Numbered from the stretch's first letter, positions 34,299 to 46,165 are shown. The stretch is 64,000 nt of DNA from Erpobdella octoculata (GCA_963978895.1 OZ022246.1:15934549-15998548), one strand, 5' to 3'. The notes: generated by a model not told the origin, from the letters alone. Translations and numbers: made by a program.

Positions 34299-34910
34299 GG
34301 CAAATCTACTTTTTGAGAAAAGGCAATCTGAAGTTCCACATGTTTAGATCTACAAGAGACTTTGAATGTGTGATAGGTGCTGCCGACGATTGGTCAGTTT
34401 AAGCTGATTTAGATGGCGAAAGACAATTTTCAGAAATTGTGAGATCTAGCGGTTTAAAGCCGGATACAGTTATATTTTCTGTCTTGGCAAAGACACTGCT
34501 CTTGATCGATCTCACTGTGCCATGGGAAAGTAACATGGAATCCAGTAATATTTTCAAAGAGGTAAAATACAGGGATTTAGCATGTGATTTGAATGCCAAA
34601 GGGTTCAGGACTGAAATTTTTGCAATCGAGGTTGGCGTTCAAAGCAGTTTTAACATTGAGCTGCTGCTCAATGTTAAAACTGCTGAAAGCTCTTGGTTTT
34701 ACAAACCGGGAAAAATCTCGAGCCATCAAGGAGATCTCCAAGACAGCTGAAGCTGCATTTTTTGGATTTTCACTAATAGAAAAAAGAAAGCGCTACAAGA
34801 TGCACACAAAACGGTTTAGCCTTGTTTACATTGGGCGATAATCGTTTCGGCGATTTCAAGTTTTGTTTCGAACAGTTTTTGCTGAACGTGGAAGTTTCGT
34901 GTTTCAAGTT
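34299..34910 (+). pseudogene. RLE element copy C, 3' part
   Basis: Resumes with CAAATCTACTTTTTGAGAAAAG, matching copy D near 37182. It encodes the nuclease region (SSGLKPDTVIFSVLAKTLLLIDLTVPW) with a changed D for E in the IEL motif. The 3' end GTTTCAAGTT runs into ACGTACGTACGTACAT. The short piece 34231-34298 is of unclear origin (contains GAAGGAAGACTTTTGACAG). Confidence 0.8.
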
Positions 34911-34970
34911 ACGTACGTACGTACATACATACATACATACATACATACTTACATACATACATACATACAT
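34911..34970 (+). repeat. (ACGT)3(ACAT)n microsatellite
   Basis: About three ACGT units, then ACAT units with one ACTT interruption. Lies exactly between the 3' end of copy C and the 5' end of copy D. Confidence 0.97.
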
Positions 34971-37680
34971 AAGCGATCTTATACTACGAAATGCCCTCAG
35001 AGTTCCAACCGAAAGGAGGGGAAGAATGATGAACTCACATTCGGACCTTTGGACAACGACCCTGCTTCTTCAACGGACCCTAATGGGGGTATGCTTCACG
35101 ATTGTGTTTGCGGTAGGAGTTTCAAGACGATCCGTGGAATGAAAGTCCACAGAACGAAAATGGGCTGCTTTACTGAATTACGTCAACGTCCTGCATCAGA
35201 TATAAATGCAGGTAAAACGTCGAACATTGCCCCGACGCAGTTCAAGATGTTAATGCGGAAGTAGAAATCAGTCAACCTAAGCCAAGAATTGATTTTCTTG
35301 CAGCAGGAGATACAGTTGCATGGAAAAAGTTGTACGAAACACTCTCAAAACTTCCCAAAACACGTTCAAGAAATTTACCAAATTTCAGTATGAAAGATTT
35401 CACTGATGTTATCTACGAAAAAAGCATCGAATTGTTTGGTGTGAAACAAAAACGTCAGATTCGAAACAATGAAGGCATGATTTCTAGACGACTAAAAAAA
35501 TCAATCAGCTGAAGAGAGAAAAGAAATTGTTACGAAAGCGGTAGAAATGCGCCCAGGAAAATAAAAAAGCTGGTCTCGCAGAGCTGCGGAAGAGTTTGGG
35601 GCGTCGTTTGTCTGCCCTAATGAAAACCGAGCGCTTTCGGATAAAAAAAAGAGATAAGAGAAATGCCAGGTTTCAGTTAATCAAAAACCCATTCAAATAT
35701 GGAAGAAATTTACAGAACCCACCCAAGTCAGGAACGCTTTAAGCAGTCAAAGCAACATTCGATGAATATTTTTGGTCCGCATTCCGTGACCCGCGTGGAG
35801 ATGAGCAGTTAGAAAAAAGAACCGATCTTCCAGAAATCCCACTTCCAAACTTTTCTTTCAGAGAAGGCATGATTTCGTTACTTGAAGTTACTCAATTTCT
35901 CTACAGAACAAGAAACAGATCTGCTCCTGGACCATATGGGGTGCCATATCTCGTCTAAAAAAAATGCCCAGAAGTATTGAGATTATTGCATTCTCTACTC
36001 GTGGGCTCTTTGGAAAAAAAGAATTGAAAGCGAATGGCAAAGAGCAGAGGGTATTTTTATTCCGAAAGAAAAAGACTCGAAGGAAATACATCAGTTTCGC
36101 CCAATTTCAAGGCAACCAAGTCAAGAAGCTTATCTCTGCGACGAGGCAAGATCGACGACAACGTGACGTTTTCAGTTGCTGGCAACAGGATCCCAACATT
36201 GAGAGAAGAACCGGTTAAAAGCCTGGGAAGGTGGTATGACACTTCGCTTAACGACACAGGACGGTGTTCTGAAGTTCTCTGATCGGCATTTGAAGATATG
36301 AAGAAAATCGATGGGGCCCCACTCCAGAGCAGGTTCAAATTGTGGTTACTTCAGTTTGTTCTATTACCGAGATTGCTTTGGCCTCTATCAATGTATGAGT
36401 GAGCTCACCATTAGTAGAAAAGCTAGAAAAGAGGATGAAAAAATTTACAAGAAAATGGTTGGGTCTGCCACCGGGATTTACTTCGGTAGCTTTGTACAGC
36501 AAGACTGCCCAACTGAGGTTAACACTGAAGTCTTTGGTTGAGGAGTTTAAGATAAACAAGATCCGTACGCAATTAATGCTGGATAACTCTTCGGATCAAA
36601 GAATTGTGGAAATGGGACCTCTTGTAAAGTCCAGAAAAAAATGGGTAGCCAGAAAGGAGATCACAGAAGCTGAAGCCTCTTTACATTGAACAGAAAGAGT
36701 TGGTGCAGTTCAAAAAAACAGACGGGGTCTCGGGTACATCCATCGAATTTGGTGGTCCAAAACCAGCCAGCACCAGTGAACTAACAAGTCTGGTCATTCA
36801 GAAAAGAAAGAAGGCCATTGAGTCCCAGAGAATTATTAAATTTGTTCAGTTATCTGAACAAGGAGATTGGACGACATGGAAAAATGCTGTTCAGCGTTCG
36901 CTTTCTTAAAAGACATTTGACAATACACATCACTACGTTTGTCTTTTTTGATTAGATCTGTTTATGATCAACTGCCGTCATCCAGCAATCTTCGAAGATG
37001 GAAGTTGAAAAACGATGATTCGTGCATGTTATGTGGGCAATCGGAAAATCTCATTTACGTTCTTTCCTGTTGTTCGTTTTCACTTTCACACGGGAGGTAC
37101 ACTTGGCGCCATAAACAAGTACTCCGAAAATTGCTTGACTTCGTCAAAGAAGCGTGAAAGAAAGTAAAGACAAAAGGAAAATCTACTTTTTGAGAGAAGG
37201 CAATCTGAAGTTCCACAGGTTCATATCTAAAAAAGACTTTGAATGTGTGATGGATGCTGCCGACGTTTGGTTAGTTTCGCTTTCGGCTCATTTGGATGGC
37301 GAAAGAAAATTTTCAGAAACTGTGAGATCTAGCGGTTTAAAGCCGGATATAATTATATATTCTGACTTGGCCAAGACACTGCTCCTGATCGAACTCACTG
37401 TGCCATGGGAAAGTAACATGGAATCTAGCAATATTTTCAAAAAGGAGAGATATAAGGATTTAGCATGTGATTTGAATGCCAAAGGGTTCAGGACTGAAAT
37501 TTTTGCAATCGAGGTTGGCGTTCGACGATTGGTTAGCAGCTAAGTGTTAAAACTGCTGAAAACTCTTGGTTTTTCAAACCGAAAAAAAACCCGAGCCATC
37601 AAGGAGATCTCCCAGACAGGACAGCTGAAGCTGCATCTTTTTGGATTTTCGCTAATAAAAAAAAAGAAATAACAAAAGGG
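34971..37680 (+). pseudogene. RLE element copy D, decayed
   Basis: Keeps a piece of 5' UTR (CCCTCAGAGTTCCAACCGAAAG, like 22768-22790 of copy A) and the zinc finger CVCGRSFKTIRGMKVH...C near 35104. The rest is broken by stops and by a deletion of most of RT (near 36108, FRPISR jumps to a region after the catalytic box). RLE motif CMLCGQSENLIYVLSCC (near 37025) and ELTVPW (near 37390) remain. The 3' end near 37680 is not followed by ACAT repeat. It is nearest to copy C. Confidence 0.85.
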
Positions 37681-37945
37681 CACAAATCTAATGCAGAAAA
37701 CCCAATCTCTCTACATGTCTAATTTTCAAGTTTAATTTCCTACCAGTGATCCTGCCAACCAGCCAGCCAGCCAAAGTGTATTATTAGGCTTCTTTTTCAT
37801 AGAAAAATGTGTCGAAAAAAGATAGAGAGAAAATAATAAAAAAGAAAGGGAGAAAGAGAGAGAAGGAGGGGAGGAGAAAGAGAGAGAGAGAGAATGAAAT
37901 AATGAGAAAAAAAGAAAGAAAAGACGAGAACAAATTCGATATATA
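37681..37945 (+). repeat. Spacer with purine-rich (GA-type) tract
   Basis: 37800-37935 is almost pure purine on the plus strand (GAGAGAAAATAATAAAAAAG, then GGAGGGGAGGAGAAAGAGAG). Polypurine tracts of this kind may form triplex DNA. No coding potential. Confidence 0.7.
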
Positions 37946-38478
37946 TTTTTTAAAACAACGCTCTTATACTAATGTACTAAAATGTTAAAAATAATATTAA
38001 AAATAATATTACACATTACCATTTTTACAAACTTTTATTTAGGTTACAATCTCCGTTTGTGTCTGTGTGGCTTTCTCTGTACGCAAATCTTGCAAGTAAA
38101 ATTTAACCAGCTTTTTGACTAGCTAGGAAGCTGAAATATTCAGCATAACTTTATATTGGATGACAATACATGATTCATTTAAAAAATAAATTTAATTTGA
38201 ACATTTTGCGTATTTCTAGCTCAAGTGTGTTTGAAATTAAAGTTTGTTTAAAAAACTCGTTTTTTCCTTTACTTGTTTGAACTAAACTTTTTGTTTGAAG
38301 ATTAAAGCGTTGGGCGATAGTAGGTTATAGATATGATATAGATACTAGGTTATAGATATTATATAGATGTTATCCAACGCTCTAACACAAAACGTTTAGT
38401 TCAAAAATGAAAATATGTACACTTTAATATTATGTTTAACATTTTAGTTCATTAGTATAAGAGCGTTGTTTAAAAAAA
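37946..38478. mobile_element. Fold-back element (MITE-like), 0.53 kb
   Basis: Left end TTTTTTAAAACAACGCTCTT and right end AAGAGCGTTGTTTAAAAAAA (about 38458-38478) are inverted repeats. The match extends inward for about 75 bp (TATACTAATG.ACTAAAATGTTAAA). A second inner pair, TTTGAACTAAAC...AGCGTTGG (38277-38316) and CCAACGCT...GTTTAGTTCAAA (38370-38406), makes a further stem. Non-coding. Sits about 600 bp upstream of the NHLH start. Confidence 0.75.
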
Positions 38479-39067
38479 ATTATTTTTAGTGTTTAATTTT
38501 TTTATAAATCTAGATATTATTCATATCTTTTATTATTTTTAGTGTTTAAATTTTTTTTAATCTAAAAATGGATTAATGTATTTAATGGCACCCATCGAAG
38601 TACTAACCGACCCCGACGTTGTGCTTAAACGAACAAACAAATTACATACAAACAACGTTGCAAGTTAATATAAGCGTTGTAAAATAGCGAGAAACAACGA
38701 GAGAAAACCATCTACAAAACCAAGGAAACCAGGTTACATTTTATAAAACCAGAGTCCACATAATTATAGTTTGATGGATTGATTATACGTCCACACCTAC
38801 CCACACTTTTTCTCGCTGGCAGTCTGGAGATAATGAAAGGCGGATACTTTTTTGGATAACGCATACTGGCCATCATTTTCTTTTGATTCATTCCATGAGA
38901 CTGCACACGCCCATGATTGAATGGGCGGATCTCTAGGAGCTTTATAAGCCGGAAAACAATTTCGAGAGCCAATAGTCGTCCCTGCACTGGTTTTATTTGA
39001 TTTGATCGTTTTAAAGAAAAGCAATACAAGTTTTGTAATTAGAAATATAACCAAAAGTTAAAATAAA
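38479..39067 (+). promoter_or_regulatory. Upstream region of the NHLH gene
   Basis: Between the fold-back element and the ATG. A TATA-like TTTATAAG at about 38941 lies 127 bp before the ATG and is preceded by CCCATGATTGAATGGGCGG, a GC/CCAAT-like region. This is inferred from position only. Near 38627-38682 a segment GCAAGTTAATATAAGCGTTG also occurs at 45080-45100, so part of the region is repetitive. Confidence 0.35.
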
Positions 39068-39766
39068 ATGACGAACAAAGAAATCGAAAGCGTGTTTGAT
39101 TTATCATTTGTCAGGGATCCTTACGCGTTGTTGGATTTTGACCAGGACCACTTATCTTGCGGCGACAGCTCAAACTCGAACGAAGTTAAAAATTTAGACT
39201 ACCTGCAATTAATAAACAACTCGAACTTAAATGTAAATCTCTGTAAAAGGGGACAGAAGCAGATCATTTCAAGCTATGAAAAAATTGCGCGAGATGATAT
39301 CAGGCTTTTCAACCGTAATGAGAAATTCATGTCGTCTTCACTGACCAAAATCAACAACACAGCTGAGCCTGATTTAAAAATAAAGTTAACGAATTTTGAA
39401 ATGTTTAATCCTAAAAATGTTAAAAATATCCCACTTCCACTTCCTGTCAACTGCAAACCGGCTTCAACAGTTCGCATCGTCAACGGAGTGAAGATGAATA
39501 ATTCATTTTCCAATAAACTGTCAGTTACGTCCTTAGGCAGCCAGTCTCGCGAGGAAAGAAGGAGGAACAGAAGAGCTACGGAAAAGTATCGAAGTGCTCA
39601 TGCTTCTAGAGAAAGAGTGCGTGTTGAAGCTTTCAATTTGGCTTTTGGAAAACTTCGAAAACTTCTTCCGACACTTCCTCCTGATAAAAAGCTTTCAAAA
39701 ATTGAAATTTTGCGTTTGGCGTTATGCTATATTTCTTACCTAAACCATGTCCTTCAAATCTCGTAA
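39068..39766 (+). CDS. NHLH: bHLH transcription factor, NHLH1/2 (HEN) family
   Basis: 232-aa single-exon frame. The last 60 residues form a complete basic helix-loop-helix: basic region [20 protein letters not shown] with the E-R DNA contacts, helix 1 [20 protein letters not shown], loop PPDKKLSK and helix 2 [18 protein letters not shown]. This matches vertebrate NHLH1/NHLH2, including the short end after helix 2. The family acts in the nucleus as E-box-binding regulators of neuronal differentiation. The N-terminal 170 residues are not conserved and are asparagine- and serine-rich. Vertebrate NHLH proteins are about 135 aa, so this one is longer. The frame has no break and is the only clear host gene in the window. 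The start at 39068 is preceded by AAAATA and is the first ATG of the frame. Confidence 0.95.
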   Translation: MTNKEIESVFDLSFVRDPYALLDFDQDHLSCGDSSNSNEVKNLDYLQLINNSNLNVNLCKRGQKQIISSYEKIARDDIRLFNRNEKFMSSSLTKINNTAEPDLKIKLTNFEMFNPKNVKNIPLPLPVNCKPASTVRIVNGVKMNNSFSNKLSVTSLGSQSREERRRNRRATEKYRSAHASRERVRVEAFNLAFGKLRKLLPTLPPDKKLSKIEILRLALCYISYLNHVLQIS

Positions 39767-39948
39767 ACTGACTCATACGTGAAATCTGGATATAACAACC
39801 TTAATATTTAAAATATGTTGTTGTTTAAAAAAAATATCTTTTTGAATCTGCGGTGCTAAAAATGGTTTTATTTTAAAAAAGTAAAAACCACCTAAAGTTA
39901 TAAAACCTGATAAATATAATTGAGTCATAATTTGAAAAATTGAACAAT

Positions 39949-39954
39949 AATAAA
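39949..39954 (+). terminator. Candidate polyadenylation signal for NHLH
   Basis: AATAAA 183 bp after the stop codon, just before the Helitron end at 39976. The 3' UTR would be short. Inference from the hexamer and its position. Confidence 0.4.
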
Positions 39955-40141
39955 AATATGAAAAATATTTAAAAACTAGCGGGGGCACCCGGCGTTGTCC
40001 GGAGTTTTTAGAAGTTTACCTAATGCGTTTATTTTTCGCTCCCGTTTTCTTCCCGCTTGCGCTCCCGCTCCCGGTCGTTATCCGTTCCCTGTCGCTTTCC
40101 CGCTCATTTTTTCGCTCTCAGTTCCCCCCAAGATCCGATTC

Positions 40142-40280
40142 TACATACATACATACATACATACATACATACATACATACATACATACATACATACATAC
40201 ATACATACATACATACATACATACATACATACATACATACATACATACATACATACATACATAAATACATACATACATAC

Positions 40281-40350
<70 letters not shown>

Positions 40351-40417
40351 ACATACATACATACATACATACATACATACATACATACATACATACATAC
40401 ATACATACATACATACA

Positions 40418-40446
<29 letters not shown>
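40142..40446 (+). repeat. (ACAT)n microsatellite without insertion
   Basis: About 300 bp after GATCCGATTCT, with an (AC)n patch at about 40327-40348. It ends in TATTCCCGTTTCCG. This is the empty form of the target array in the Helitron. Confidence 0.97.
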
Positions 40447-40448
<2 letters not shown>

Positions 40449-40844
40449 TCCCGTTTCCGTTCCCGCTCACGCTCACGCTCATTTTCTCCTTTCCACTCTT
40501 TCGTAACTTTTTTTAGCCCATAAAACGTAAAATAGGTTTGCTAAAAGTTGTTTAAAGCCTTCAAACGTTGTTACGTAAACTAAATTTGAATTTTATTACA
40601 CAAATTACCTTTGATGGTCGTACATAGGCACTTTCGGCCTGGAAAGTTTTTTAGCCTACCTGAGCCGGGAGATCGGAGTTGGGAGTCCAAACCTTCTTAA
40701 CATTCATCCCCTGTATGGAAACTACCTCCTTGCCAAATTTCATCAAGATCGCTCTCCCGCTCCGCTCATTTTGTGACCGATTTCAATTTTTTTTCCACAA
40801 AAACCTTCTACCATTGCCTCTCAAGCTTGTGTAAAGATCCGATT

Positions 40845-40934
40845 CTACATACATACATACATACATACATACATACATACATACATACATACATACATAC
40901 ATACATACATACATACATACATACATACATACAT
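40845..40934 (+). repeat. (ACAT)n flanking RLE copy E, left
   Basis: Follows GATCCGATTCT of the Helitron; ends directly at the 5' end of copy E (TTGCGGAATGAATG). Confidence 0.97.
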
Positions 40935-43900
40935 TTGCGGAATGAATGTTCATAAAACTAAAATGGGTTGTCAAACTGCTATCAATCAACGCTCTGCATT
41001 AACCAAGGAGGCAGGTAACACGTCTGACTACGCCGGGCCGGAAGCTAACCGCAGCCCCAACAAAGTCTCCGATTCAGAAGCAGATGTAAATTCAGAACCC
41101 AAGACAAGAATTAAATTTCCGAAAGCAATTGACACTTCAGCTTGGTCAACATTAGACTTGGAGTTGACGAGATTACTCAAAGCCCAGCTGAGGGAGAATC
41201 CACAACTCGATATGAAAACCTTCTAGAAATTATCTACAAAAAATGTTTTGATTCATTTGGTGAGGTCCAGAAAAACCCGGTTCACACGCATGCAGCGGTA
41301 TCCAGACGGCAGAGAGAAATTGAAAAATTAAAGAAGGAGCAAAAGAAACTCAGGCGACAATTGAGAATCGCAGAGGGGATCGAAAAAGTTGGTCTGTCTG
41401 AACTGTGGCGGGATGTAAAAAATCGGCTCCGGGCTCTCAGGGCTGCAGAAAGACTCCGGAAAAAGAAAAGTGAGCAAAAGAAAGCCAGATGCAAATTCAT
41501 AGAAAATCCATTTTGCTTCGGAAAAACTTTGCTGGATCCACCAAAATCTGGCACTCTTCGAGCGACAAAACAAGAATTAGATGATCACTTCCGTTTGGCG
41601 TTCAAAGATCCTCTTGGCGATTCAGAGCTGCCGGAAAGAACCGATTTTCCCGAAGTACAGATGCCGAAAGTGGCTTTCGACGGTGGAGAGATAAAGATGT
41701 ATGAAGTATCTCAGTTTCTAAAAAAACGAGGAACAAATCTGCTCCAGGTCCCAACGGCATTCCATATTTGTTATACAAGAGATGTCCAGGCGTGCAAAAG
41801 CTGCTCTACAACCGTTTAAAGATTGCATGGCGATCTATATGCGTAGATAGGGAATGGCAGAAGGCGGAGGGAGTTTTCATCCCCAAAGAAAAAGATTCGG
41901 TCAATATCAACCAATTCCGACCAATCTCACTTTTGAACGTGGAGGGAAAAATATTTTTCGCTGTTTTGGCCAAGAGGCTCACGGATTTTGCAATTTGTAA
42001 TGAGTACATTGACAGATCCGTGCAGAAAGGAGGAGTCCCCGGAGTACCGGGATGTATCGAGCACTCATCCATGATTTAGGAGGCCATCAAAAGAGCAAAA
42101 CAAAACCAACTCAGCCTGCATGTGGTCTGGCCTGATTTAGCAAACGCGTACGGGACTGTTCGCCATCAATTGCTCTGGAAAACACTCAAAAGGCACAATG
42201 TTCCAGAATTCCTCATCGATGTTCTGCAACAGTATTTTCGCCGTTTTAGGCTACGTCTGTCAACATCGACGTGCTCCACAGAGTGGTTCAACTTGCGGGT
42301 CGGAATTGCTATGGGGTGTTCAATTTCTCCTATCCTATTTGTTCTGGCTATGCAATTATTGCTCGGGTCGATTGCATCTCGGGTTCAGGATGTTTACCTG
42401 GGAAAAGGAAATTTCATGCCATCGATAAAAGCCTTCATGGACGACACTACTCTTATTTTGAATCACTGCGGCGAAATGCGCCGTATTCTTCAAAATTTCA
42501 ACGACTTGTTGTCCTGGTGTGGAATGAAGTTCAAGCCAACCAAATCGAGAAGCCTTTCTTTGCGACATGGAGAGATTGATGGTTTTGTCTCATTCTCGGT
42601 GGCTGGTTGCGAAATCCCAACAATCCAGCAAGAGCCTGTGAAAAGCTTGGGAAGATGGTACAACGTCTCCATGAATGATGTGAATCAGAGCAGCATCGTT
42701 CTGCAGGGCTTGGTTGAGGACCTGAGGAAAATCAATTCAACCGAGCTGCAGGGAAAGTTCAAGGTATGGCTGGTACAGTATGTTTTGATACCGAGGTTGC
42801 TATGGCCATTCACAATCTATGAGATATGTTTATCTCACGTGGAGCGAATGGAAAAGAAAATGAACTGCTGTATTCGGAAATGGCTAGGACTTCCACCGGC
42901 GTTAACAACTTTAGCTCTATATAGTAAGACAGCTAAGTTAGCTCTTCCATTCAAGTCCCTAGTAGAATAGTACAAGATTAGCAAGATACGGACACAGTTG
43001 ATGCTGGACAACTCTTCAGACCAATGTATCGTGAATGTGGGCGCATCAGTTGAATCGGGAAAAGGCTGGAATGCAGGGAGGGACATCCGTGAAGCCGAGG
43101 GATCTTTGCAATGGTCTGAAAAGCTTGGAGCAGTGCAGCCAGGACGGCTCGGTCTGGGTTGGTTCCATCATGTGTGGTGATCTAAGGCCTTGTCGCAGGA
43201 AAGGACAAACCTGATTATTCAAGACAGAAGGCGAGCAATGGAGTTAGAAAGAGTGCAGCTAAGTGCTCAGATGTCGCAACAGGGCGATTGGATTAGATGG
43301 GAGGCGGCAGTTCAACATTCGATGACATGGAATGATTTGTGGCGTCACTCGCCCATCCGCCTATCTTTCGTGATTAAGGCGATGTATGATCAACTGCCGA
43401 CAGCTTCGAACTTAGTGAAGTGGGGAAAGCTTGAAAATGAAGCCTGCAAACTGTGTGAGAAAACAGAAACTCTGATTCATATTCTCTCATGTTGTCCGTA
43501 TGCTTTGGCAAAGGGAAGATACACGTGGCGCCACAATGAGGTTCTAAGAGAGATACTGGGCATTATCAAGGAAAACTGCAGACTAGCAAATTCGATGCAG
43601 TTGTGCTCCAGTAGAAAAGTTTATTTCTTGAGAGAAGGCTTGCAGCACTTGGGCCGCAGAAAGGCAAATACAAGAAGAGAATCGTTGCTTGATGCGGCAA
43701 ATGACTGGAGGATATCGGCAGACTTAAAAGATGAAGACTGCTTTTCGGAAGTGGTTCGCAGCAGCGGATTGAGACCGGACATTGTAATTTTTTCCAGTTT
43801 GGCCAAGACGTTGCTGTTCATCGAACTAACAGTGCCATGGGAAAGCAACAAGGAAGCCTCAAATATCTTGAAAGAAAAACGTTACAGAATCCTTGCCCAA

Positions 43901-44660
43901 GATTTGGAGCGTGCGGGATATAGAGTCGAGATTTTTCCAGTTGAAGTAGGCGCCAGGGGTTTAGCCGGTCGCTCACTCGTCAAATTGCTTGTGGCTCTTG
44001 GAATGTCGGGTCGGAAAAAAACTCAAGCTATCAAGAAAATAGCTGAAAGAGCAGAAACAGCTTCTTTTTGGATATGGATGCAAAGGAATGAAAAAGGAGA
44101 TAATACATTTAAACAGCCACTTCTAGCTTCCGTACGACAGTGTTAGCTCCTCCTTTGTTTACAAGTTCAGGGACGAAGTCGCGTTATGGCTGCCGGCGAA
44201 AGTTTTGGTTGTTTGCAATAGAAGGAAGGTTGCTGCCGTTTAGAAAATAATCGAAACAATGTTCCCTGTCATTATGTTTTGTGGTGTTTCTGGTTTGGTG
44301 AAAGTGGTGGCATGGCTCGAAGTTCCGGAGGTGAATGTTTCTTTTGGTCTCGGAATCTGGTGGTTTGGTGGATACTACAGTTCCTACATGCTCAAGTTCC
44401 GGCGTTTGAAAAACAGTTTCTCATCTTGTTACAGTTGCTTGACGGTTTCAAAATGACTTCTTGGTTCTGGTACTTTGAAGATTTGCCGGTTATCTGGTTC
44501 TAGTAGAAAACGGCATGTGATACACAAATTTCGTCAGGGGGCGGCCGTCTGATCAACGGTCGTGGCCCGCCCTCCCGTGGTAGCGTCAGGAAAAGGGCCG
44601 AAACGCTGAGAGGGTCTTCCTTTGAAGACCTCTGACGAACTTACTCGAAGAAGAGTTTTC
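40935..44660 (+). pseudogene. RLE non-LTR element copy E (close to copy B)
   Basis: 5'-truncated inside the second zinc finger ([11 protein letters not shown]) and otherwise parallel to copy B to the end of the 3' UTR. Inactivating changes against B: a one-base loss near 41222, loss of an A near 41725 in the run before CGAGG, and stops at about 42077 (TAG), 42968 (TAG) and 43179 (TGA). RT boxes (WPDLANAYGTV with D at P, AFMDDTTLI) and the RLE region (CKLCEKTETLIHILSCC, IELTVPW) remain readable. The high similarity to B suggests a young subfamily. Confidence 0.92.
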
Positions 44661-44764
44661 ACATACATACATACATACATACATACATACATACATACAT
44701 ACATACATACATACATACATACATACATACATACATACATACATACATACATACATACATACAT
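44661..44764 (+). repeat. (ACAT)n flanking RLE copy E, right
   Basis: Begins at the 3' end of copy E and passes through ACACATA variants into (AT)n at 44803-44853, then returns to Helitron sequence. Confidence 0.97.
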
Positions 44765-44787
44765 AGATACACACATACACACATAAT

Positions 44788-44857
<70 letters not shown>

Positions 44858-45036
44858 CCCGCTCGCTCACCCGCTCCGCTCCACTTATCTTGTGACGGAT
44901 TTCAACATTTTTTTCTCTATATTTGATTCCCCTTGACTCTCAAGGTTGTGTGAAAATTTCATTACGATCGGATGAATGGTGTAGCAATGCATAAATAACA
45001 TACATAGATACAAACATTCATTTTTATATATATAGA

Positions 45037-45780
45037 AAAACTACATATGCGATTAGACAAACAAACAAGCAAACAACAATGCAAGTTAATATAAGCGTTG
45101 TAATAATTAAGGTGCTTTTCATACACGTTTACTTAACTTTCTCGTAGAGTTTGTAAGCAACTCCACAGAATCACTTTCCGTTTTCAGAGAAATTTTGCAT
45201 GCGTATTAGTTTTTTTATGAATGTTCATAACTTATTAATCAAAAATAAATAACTTTTAGTTTAGTTCAAACAAATCAAATCTACTGACACAATTTGACCG
45301 AACAATTAAATAAAAACTGTAACAATCATTTGAAAACGTTTCTATGGTAAAATTCTAATTCTCTGAAAAGTAATATTTTTTAGAAGATTAAATTTTTTAT
45401 TATCGTTATATAAATAATTTTTTTCTCCAAAAATCAAATTTACTGGCACAAGCTAAGCGAGCAATTCAACAAAAAATTAACAATTATTTAGAAAAGGGTT
45501 TTTATTATAAAATTCTAAATCTTTTTCTCGGGTACTTTGCGCAAAGTAGTTAGTCATGTCGTTCTCATACATTAGAATAAAACAATTTAGCCTGTCTGCT
45601 GTCATAGTACTTCTCAGATTGGTTCTCACATGACCTGACTGATTTTGCAAAATATCTTTAATGGTGCATGATTTGAGACTTGACTGTTATTGAGAATCCC
45701 ACATTATTATTGAGTAATAATTACATGATTTCTTTTTATAATAATTATTAAGAATGTTTACGGTGGTTCACAAAAGCATA
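45037..45780. other. Unassigned AT-rich sequence with internal duplication
   Basis: About 45300-45390 and 45430-45520 are imperfect direct copies (AAATC.AAT.TACTG.CACAA; ATAAAATTCTAA.TCT). No frame longer than 60 codons looks genuine. Confidence 0.4.
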
Positions 45781-45786
45781 GCAATT

Positions 45787-46026
45787 TTAAAAAAAAAGAA
45801 AAAATGAAGGAGCTACATAACTAGATAGCCGGCCAGATCCGTTTCCATAATTTTTATTTTGTTCAAAGTTAGCAGGTGCTGGTATATTAGCTTCAAAGTA
45901 AGATTTAAACATATTCTCATGCATTTCTATGAGCTTTTGATGTTTTGAGAAATCAAAAAAGTGCACGGGAGGAATTAGCATTAAAGTTTCGAAGTAAAAG
46001 TTTGTTTTTAAAAGTTGCTGATTCAT
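45787..46026 (-). CDS. Possible host exon, unknown protein
   Basis: Minus-strand 79-aa frame MNQQLLKTNFYFETL...EANIPAPANFEQNKNYGNG. The composition is less biased than random AT-rich frames and the middle looks protein-like. No domain is recognised and splice sites are not clear. It may belong with the frame at 46166-46348. Confidence 0.2.
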   Translation of the reverse strand: MNQQLLKTNFYFETLMLIPPVHFFDFSKHQKLIEMHENMFKSYFEANIPAPANFEQNKNYGNGSGRLSSYVAPSFFLFF

Positions 46027-46165
46027 TTTTATTTACAATGTAACATAGATTTTAAGTTGAAAAGAAGAAAAAATTTGCTAACTCAAAAATTGCAACTAAT
46101 TTCAATCTCGAGGCTTTGTAAACAAAATCTTGCTTACAGAATCCGCACATAACAATAGCTGAATA

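Larger units (their letters stand above)
39976..45036 (-). mobile_element. Non-autonomous Helitron containing RLE copy E
   Basis: 3' end on the minus strand: hairpin CCGGACAACGCCGGG, spacer and CTAG at 39979-39976, same as at 21343. The probable 5' end TCTATATATATAAAAATG lies at 45036-45019. Interior blocks near 40580-40845 and 44855-45000 match the plus-strand Helitron piece at 47232-47822. Two (ACAT)n arrays are internal. One (40142-40446) is empty and the other holds the RLE copy E. No Helitron proteins are encoded. Confidence 0.7.

Noticed and set aside
37800..37935. Purine-rich tract as a splicing or promoter signal of NHLH
   Set aside because: It is about 1.1 kb from the start codon and beyond a transposon; no evidence beyond composition.
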